A stretch of 9,254 nt of DNA from Bryobacterales bacterium (GTDB lineage: Bacteria; Acidobacteriota; Terriglobia; Bryobacterales; Bryobacteraceae): assembly GCA_025462985.1 (NCBI GenBank), contig JAOAPP010000473.1, forward strand, positions 1 through 9,254, given 5' to 3'. Below are positions 5,349 to 9,254 of the stretch, piece by piece (position 1 is the first letter of the stretch; the number at the start of each line of letters is the position of its first letter). The notes beneath the pieces were generated by a model. The model saw only the letters and a list, made by a program, of their open reading frames with translations, searched no databases and was not told the DNA's origin. Position numbers and translations under genes: made by a program.

Positions 5349-6705
5349 GGCTGCTGCTTACGAAGGCGCGCGACTCGCGCCGCCAGGTATGCAATAGGAT
5401 CAAGGCGATGATCACCAGCGCGAACGTCAGGCCGCACCATAGCCCGTACACACCAAAGCCGTAGTGGAAACAGAGCCCATAGCCCGCGGGCAAGCCGATG
5501 GCCCAGTAGCCGACGAGATTGACCAGCATGGGAATGCGCGTCTGGCCCAGACCACGCAGCGCTCCTGTCACCACCGTCTGAATGCCGTCGAAGAGCTGGA
5601 AGCAGGCCGCCAGCGCGAGCAGTCCCGCCCCCTGGGCGATGACGCCGGGGTCAGCAGTGTAGATACGAAGGATCGGCCGCGGACACAACACGAATAGAAC
5701 GGCGGAGATGCTCATCGGAACGCAAGCAATTCCGGTCGAGATAAATCCTGCTCTTCTGGCTCGCTCGGGCGCTTTCGCGCCGATCGCGTGCCCTACGGCG
5801 ACGGCTGCGGCCGAGGAGGTACCGAGGGGAATCATATAGCTGATCGCCGCGCAGTTGAGTGCGATCTGGTGCGCCGCGAGGGCCACGGGCGTGAGACGCC
5901 CTGCGAAGACCCCGGCAGCGCCAAAGGCTCCGATTTCAAGCAGAATTGTGCCGGCCGCCGGTAGGCCGATCTGCACCAGGCGGCGCAGGCGCGAGAAATC
6001 GGGCTTCTGGAACATGGTTCCTAGGCCCGGTGACAGCCCGCGTTCATACCACCAAATGAACCCGGCCAACGCGGCTGCCATATATGCGCGCGCAAGGCAG
6101 GTAGAGAGTGCGGACCCGACCACGCCCAGGGGCCGGAACCCCCAATGCCCTTTGATCAGCACCCAGTTGAAGAGCCAGTTCACGAGGTTTGCGCTTACCA
6201 GTACGAACATCACGGGACGCACGTGGCCGATGGCTTGCAGGTAACGCCGCTGTGCGCCGTAGAGCAGCAGCGGCAGCGTGCTCAGGCTGAGAGTGACCAG
6301 AAACTGCCCGGCGAGAGCGCTCACTTGCGGGTTTATGCCGAGCGTATAGAACAGAGGCGGCATCAACGTGAACAGCAGCATGAGTGGCGGAGCGATAAAC
6401 AAGGCGAGATAGATGCCCTGCATCAAGGAGCGATGGCAGTCCTGCCGGTCTCCTGCTCCGAACGAATGGGAGACGAGGGTATCCAAGCCGAGCAGTAGCC
6501 CCATCCCGAAAATCGCGAAAGAGTAGAAGGCGCTGCTGCCGATTCCGATCGCGCCGATAGCTGTCGGGCCAAGCGCGCCGATCATAATGGTGTCCACCGA
6601 GGTCATGGACATCCAACCCAATTCAGCGAGGGCGACCGGGGCCGCCAGCGCCGAGATCTGCCGCACTTCGGCCCACAAGCGGCTTCGCGTGGTGGGACCC
6701 ATCAT
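5308..6705 (-). CDS. MATE-family multidrug/Na+ antiporter, NorM type
   Basis: A 465-residue inner-membrane efflux protein with about twelve hydrophobic segments, the normal MATE length. MATE transporters export cationic drugs or metabolites in exchange for Na+ or H+. Three acidic residues known to be important in Vibrio cholerae NorM (Asp36, Glu255, Asp371) have counterparts at almost the same positions: Asp38 in VDTIMIG, Glu257 in LLEIGAFG and Asp373 in FDGIQTVV. Other family marks are GAIGIG, GHAIGAKAPERARRAG and ALRGLGQTRIPMLVNLVGYW. The start is ATG 6705 (MMGPTTRS) or the adjacent ATG 6702. The open frame runs further upstream to 6837, but that part crosses the tRNA-Thr gene and is not protein-coding. 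The gene lies 71 bases downstream of tRNA-Thr on the same strand with no terminator visible between, so it may be read from the tRNA promoter. Its 3' end overlaps the small membrane gene by 41 bases. The substrate cannot be told from sequence. Confidence 0.93.
   Translation of the reverse strand: MMGPTTRSRLWAEVRQISALAAPVALAELGWMSMTSVDTIMIGALGPTAIGAIGIGSSAFYSFAIFGMGLLLGLDTLVSHSFGAGDRQDCHRSLMQGIYLALFIAPPLMLLFTLMPPLFYTLGINPQVSALAGQFLVTLSLSTLPLLLYGAQRRYLQAIGHVRPVMFVLVSANLVNWLFNWVLIKGHWGFRPLGVVGSALSTCLARAYMAAALAGFIWWYERGLSPGLGTMFQKPDFSRLRRLVQIGLPAAGTILLEIGAFGAAGVFAGRLTPVALAAHQIALNCAAISYMIPLGTSSAAAVAVGHAIGAKAPERARRAGFISTGIACVPMSISAVLFVLCPRPILRIYTADPGVIAQGAGLLALAACFQLFDGIQTVVTGALRGLGQTRIPMLVNLVGYWAIGLPAGYGLCFHYGFGVYGLWCGLTFALVIIALILLHTWRRESRAFVSSSLTQWSESGAPVKR
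5365..5381 (+). other. GC-only hairpin after the small membrane gene
   Basis: GGCGCG (5365-5370) and CGCGCC (5376-5381) form a perfect 6-bp stem with a 5-base loop, 16 bases after the stop of the small membrane gene. No T-run follows on the + strand. It lies within the MATE coding region, so it may be coincidence. It is the only candidate end signal for the + strand transcript here. Confidence 0.2.
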
Positions 6706-6776
6706 AGCTAGCTTAGGATGACATTCCGTGAGATCCGGGACGAATGAGAAGCTGCAGTGTTTGTAAGCTGCTGAAC

Positions 6777-6852
<76 letters not shown>

Positions 6853-6874
6853 ATCTTATAGGCGTGCCGTGGAA

Positions 6875-6963
6875 TGGTGGACAGGGAAGGATTCGAACCT
6901 TCGTACCTCGCAAGGAGGGACAGATTTACAGTCTGTTGGCTTTAACCACTCACCCACCTGTCC
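6875..6963 (-). tRNA. tRNA-Tyr (anticodon GTA)
   Basis: An 89-base class II tRNA on the - strand. The acceptor stem is GGACAGG/CCTGTCC and the anticodon stem ACAGA/TCTGT around loop CTGTAAA (anticodon at 6927-6929). It has the long variable arm expected for bacterial tRNA-Tyr, the T arm GAAGG-TTCGAAT-CCTTC, discriminator A and an encoded CCA (6875-6877). A Tyr-Thr tRNA pair is a common bacterial arrangement, often near tuf, but no tuf gene is seen here. Confidence 0.97.
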
Positions 6964-6980
6964 GGTCCGACGAAACGAGA

Positions 6981-7009
6981 ATAACACAATTGGGGGCCAG
7001 TTTTTTGAA
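6981..7009 (-). promoter_or_regulatory. Candidate sigma-70 promoter for the tRNA-Tyr/tRNA-Thr transcript
   Basis: On the - strand, TTCAAA (7009-7004) matches the -35 consensus at 4 of 6 positions and TGTTAT (6986-6981) matches the -10 consensus at 4 of 6, with an ideal 17-base spacer. Transcription would begin near 6974, about 11 bases before the mature 5' end of tRNA-Tyr. The assignment comes from pattern and position only. Confidence 0.42.
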
Positions 7010-7106
7010 GGCCAGTGCGATGCAGCTGACGGTCCGTCCAACTACGTGGACTGGTAAGGTATCCATTGCGGCAACTTCTCGCACTGCCTGTGCCAGAAGC
7101 AGGGGC

Positions 7107-7655
7107 ATGACCTTAGAATTTATGCGCCATCACTATACGATTCGCAAGGGCTCGTATCGTCTTCGCCCGGTTCGGTTGGAAGACTCCGCGTTCATAGTGG
7201 GATTGCGGATTCATCCGGAGCGCAGCCGGTTTATCAACGCGACATCTCCGGATGTGGCGAAGCAGGAGGACTGGCTGCGTGAATATTTCGAGAGGGTCTC
7301 CGATTATTACTTCGTGATCGAGCATGCAGAAAGCGGTGAACGGGAAGGCACTCTGGGAATCTATAACATCGATCGAGAAATGAGGACGGCGGAGTGGGGA
7401 CGCTGGGTCGTCCGACCGGGATCGAAGGCGGCGCTGCCAAGCGGTTGCATGGCCTTTGATCTGGCATTCAGCGAATTAGGGCTGCAATCATTGCACAGTT
7501 ATGTCGCGGCCGAGCACACGGATGTGCTCAAAGTCTTGAGCGCTCTTGGGATGCAAAGTGAAGCGTTTCTGCAGGGCTATCTGCGAATTGACGGCGTGCC
7601 GCACGACGCGGTGAAGCTGCAAATTTCGCGATCGGACTGGGAGGCAGGTCAGTGA
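7107..7655 (+). CDS. GNAT-family acetyltransferase, probable sugar N-acetyltransferase
   Basis: A 182-residue GNAT-fold protein of the kind found in nucleotide-sugar and flagellin-glycan clusters (PseH-like relatives). Visible landmarks are the first strand YRLRPVRLEDS (17-27), QEDWLREYFERVSDYYFVIE (53-72), GTLGIYNID (81-89), AEWGRWVVRPGS (95-106) and the C-terminal half LGLQSLHSYVAAEHTDVLKV with ALGM. The acetyl-CoA pyrophosphate loop, usually R/Q-x-x-G-x-G/A, is degenerate here (RPGSKAALPSG), as in the PseH-like branch. It probably transfers an acyl group to an amino sugar made by the two genes downstream, with which it forms an operon: the next GTG overlaps its TGA. ATG 7107 is preceded by AGGGG only one base away; ATG 7122 is an alternative with no better site. 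The open frame extends upstream to 6864 but there it is antisense to tRNA-Tyr, so that part is rejected. Confidence 0.85.
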   Translation: MTLEFMRHHYTIRKGSYRLRPVRLEDSAFIVGLRIHPERSRFINATSPDVAKQEDWLREYFERVSDYYFVIEHAESGEREGTLGIYNIDREMRTAEWGRWVVRPGSKAALPSGCMAFDLAFSELGLQSLHSYVAAEHTDVLKVLSALGMQSEAFLQGYLRIDGVPHDAVKLQISRSDWEAGQ

Positions 7656-8518
7656 GCCATATCGCACCGCTTGCGCGGGTTTTATCGGGCGCGAAAGTCG
7701 GCGATGGTTGTACGATTGAAGACCACACCTTAATCGAACCTGCGGTGATCATTGGCGCGGGGGTGACAATCCGATTCGGGGTGGCGATTCGGAATGGCAC
7801 GGTGATCGAGGATGGTGTGCTCATCGGGGCAAACGTTTCTTTCAGCGATGAACTTGGTCCGAAGTCCGGCACCACGATTGTGAAACAGTATGCCACCATC
7901 GGCGCGCAGGCGGTGATTAGAAGCGGCGTCACGATCGGGGAGCGCGCAATTGTACATCCTGGCTCATTTGTTACGGAAAGCGTTCCTCCGCTCGCGATCG
8001 TGCAAGGCAATCCCGCGCACATAGTTGGCTACAACGGGGTGCAGCCACAGGCACGACGCCCGGGCGTACGTAGTGCGGAAGTTGTCGGAGTAGCAGGAAC
8101 GACCATCGACGGCGTGACTTTACATCGTCTACCCTCCGCTGCCGATATGCGCGGCCAGCTCTCGTACGCCGAGATCGGACAGCATGTGCCGTTTGAGGTG
8201 AAACGCTTCTTTCTGGTCTATGGCGTAGCCGGGAAGGAGGTTCGGGGCGAGCATGCGCATCGGAATCTCCGACAATTCTTGGTCTGCGTTCATGGAGAGT
8301 GCAGCGTGATGGCGGACGACGGATCGCGAAGAGAAGAGTTTTTGCTTGATGACCCGACACTCGGACTGCTCCTGCCGCCGATGGTCTGGGCTGTCCAGTA
8401 TAAGCATGCTGCCGACGCAGTGCTTTTGGTGTTGGCGTCGGACCGATATGACTCCGACGATTACATCAGAGACTATTCCGAATTCTTGCATTGCCTTGCA
8501 CGAAGGCGCGAGCCGTGA
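7652..8518 (+). CDS. Bifunctional beta-helix acyltransferase / dTDP-4-keto-6-deoxyglucose 3,4-ketoisomerase (FdtD-like)
   Basis: A 288-residue fusion. Residues 1 to about 126 are a left-handed beta-helix made of hexapeptide repeats (VGDGCTIEDHTLIEPAVIIG and onward, with IGAGVTI, IGANVSF, IGAQAVI, IGERAIV), ending in the typical VPPLAIVQGNPAHIVGY. This is the fold of sugar O- and N-acyltransferases. Residues from about 146 to 285 are a WxcM/FdtA-type cupin: VPFEVKRFFLVYGV, RGEHAHRNLRQFLVCVHG (198-215, with His201 and His203 at the active-site positions) and the family signature YDSDDYIRDYSEFL (266-279). The cupin would move the keto group of dTDP-4-keto-6-deoxyglucose from C4 to C3. The same domain order is known in Shewanella denitrificans FdtD, which is active in both halves. 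Whether the product has the galacto or gluco configuration (FdtA or QdtA type) cannot be decided here. Start GTG 7652 overlaps the GNAT stop; its own TGA overlaps the next GTG. Confidence 0.9.
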   Translation: MSHIAPLARVLSGAKVGDGCTIEDHTLIEPAVIIGAGVTIRFGVAIRNGTVIEDGVLIGANVSFSDELGPKSGTTIVKQYATIGAQAVIRSGVTIGERAIVHPGSFVTESVPPLAIVQGNPAHIVGYNGVQPQARRPGVRSAEVVGVAGTTIDGVTLHRLPSAADMRGQLSYAEIGQHVPFEVKRFFLVYGVAGKEVRGEHAHRNLRQFLVCVHGECSVMADDGSRREEFLLDDPTLGLLLPPMVWAVQYKHAADAVLLVLASDRYDSDDYIRDYSEFLHCLARRREP

Positions 8519-9254
8519 TCCTGCTCAATGATTTCCGGCGGCAGTGGCTGGACATTCAGAAAGACGCCACGGCTGCATTCAGGAGCACGGCCGAGAGCGG
8601 ATGGTATGTGCTGGGCCGCTACGTAAAAGAGTTTGAGTCTCAGCTGGCGGAGTTCTGGGGTCTAGGCCATGCTGTTGGCGTGGCAAGCGGGCTTGATGCT
8701 ATTGAAATTTCGCTGCGTGCGGTGGGGTGTCAGCCTGGGGACAAGGTGCTGACGCCCCCCGTTTCGGCGTTTGCAACGACTCTCGCGATAGTAAACCTGG
8801 GGGCGATCCCAGTTTTCGTCGATACCGACGACTACGGGCTCGTCGATTTAGATGCGGCAGAACAGGCGCTTCGGAGCGATGCATCCGTCCGGTTTTTCGT
8901 TCCTGTTCATTTGTTTGGACATGCGCTCAACCTCGACAGGCTGGGTTCGCTGGCGCGCGAGTTCGGGCTTGCGATCGTGGAAGATTGCGCCCAGTCGATT
9001 GGTGCGGAGTGGCGGGGCCGAGCAACCGGTACTGCCGGCATGTCGGCAGCGACGAGTTTCTACCCGACGAAGAACCTGGGCGGCATGGGAGATGGCGGGG
9101 CCGTCCTGACGAATGACAACGAATTGGCGAATAGGATCGCGGTGCTTCGCGATTATGGACAGAGCGCCAAGTATCAGCACAGTGTCATCGGCTATAACAG
9201 CCGGCTGGATGAGTTGCAAGCGGCGCTGCTCAGTCGGGCCGGATTGCCTCGTCT
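8515..9254 (+). CDS. PLP-dependent sugar 3-aminotransferase (FdtB/QdtB-like, DegT/DnrJ/EryC1 family), partial
   Basis: The first 246 residues of a sugar aminotransferase that runs off the right edge; family members are about 365-380 residues. It begins ILLNDFRRQWLDI, then SGWYVLGRYVKEFE (28-41), GVASGLDAIEISLRA (55-69), VEDCAQSIGA (155-164, where Asp157 should contact the pyridine nitrogen of PLP) and SFYPTKNLGGMGDGGAVLTN (181-200), in which Lys186 is the Schiff-base lysine. YNSRLDELQAALL (227-239) is the usual next landmark. It should transfer an amino group, probably from glutamate, to the 3-keto sugar made by the preceding ketoisomerase, giving a dTDP-3-amino-3,6-dideoxyhexose. GTG 8515 overlaps the upstream TGA in a GTGA junction, and the sequence begins exactly where the family does, so the start is well supported. 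Confidence 0.94.
   Translation, partial: MILLNDFRRQWLDIQKDATAAFRSTAESGWYVLGRYVKEFESQLAEFWGLGHAVGVASGLDAIEISLRAVGCQPGDKVLTPPVSAFATTLAIVNLGAIPVFVDTDDYGLVDLDAAEQALRSDASVRFFVPVHLFGHALNLDRLGSLAREFGLAIVEDCAQSIGAEWRGRATGTAGMSAATSFYPTKNLGGMGDGGAVLTNDNELANRIAVLRDYGQSAKYQHSVIGYNSRLDELQAALLSRAGLPR

Noticed and set aside
6749..6772. Short direct repeat AAGCTGC between tRNA-Thr and the MATE gene, considered as an attachment site or integrase-made duplication next to a tRNA
   Set aside because: Seven bases only, not matching the tRNA 3' end, and no integrase or mobile-element gene is nearby.
6864..7106. N-terminal extension of the GNAT open frame
   Set aside because: It is antisense to tRNA-Tyr for the first third and contains no GNAT features before residue 1 of the 7107 start.

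Overview
The window is GC-rich bacterial chromosome, densely packed, with frequent GTG starts and overlapping genes. It looks like an Acidobacteriota genome of the Solibacter/Bryobacter kind. That is inference only: it rests on the outer-membrane-barrel-like tail at the left edge, the LarA-like protein, the radical SAM/UdgX pair and general gene style. There is no ribosomal RNA or other marker gene here to fix the taxonomy.

Left part, + strand (1-4237). The last eight codons of an upstream gene end at a strong rho-independent terminator (59-87). Three co-directional genes follow. The first is a LarA-like (DUF2088) protein, related to nickel-pincer lactate racemase. The second is a radical SAM protein of the type linked to uracil-DNA glycosylase-like proteins, with a C-terminal helix-hairpin-helix. 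The third is a DUF4130-UdgX fusion carrying the KRRIH motif with which UdgX traps itself covalently on uracil-containing DNA. The last two share a GTGA overlap and are clearly one functional module for DNA handling or repair; the radical SAM reaction is unknown.

Middle part (4230-6963). A SirB1-type transglutaminase-fold/TPR protein on the - strand overlaps the end of udgX tail to tail. A small two-helix membrane protein is divergent from it and ends 41 bases inside the convergent end of a NorM-type MATE efflux gene on the - strand. Immediately upstream of the MATE gene, on the same strand, lie tRNA-Thr(GGT) and tRNA-Tyr(GTA), both with encoded CCA, behind a plausible promoter. No terminator is visible between the tRNAs and the MATE gene.

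Right part, + strand (7107-9254). This is the start of a nucleotide-sugar operon: a GNAT acetyltransferase, a fused left-handed beta-helix acyltransferase/dTDP-4-keto-6-deoxyglucose 3,4-ketoisomerase (FdtD-like), and a PLP-dependent sugar aminotransferase (FdtB/QdtB-like) cut by the window edge. Both junctions are GTGA stop/start overlaps. Together they would make a dTDP-3-acylamino-3,6-dideoxyhexose (Fuc3NAc or Qui3NAc type) for a surface glycan.

The least-explained elements are the radical SAM/UdgX module, the LarA-like protein with no Ni-pincer biosynthesis genes beside it, and the presence of two acyltransferases in one three-gene sugar operon. I see no CRISPR array, insertion sequence, prophage or clear sign of a new defence system.
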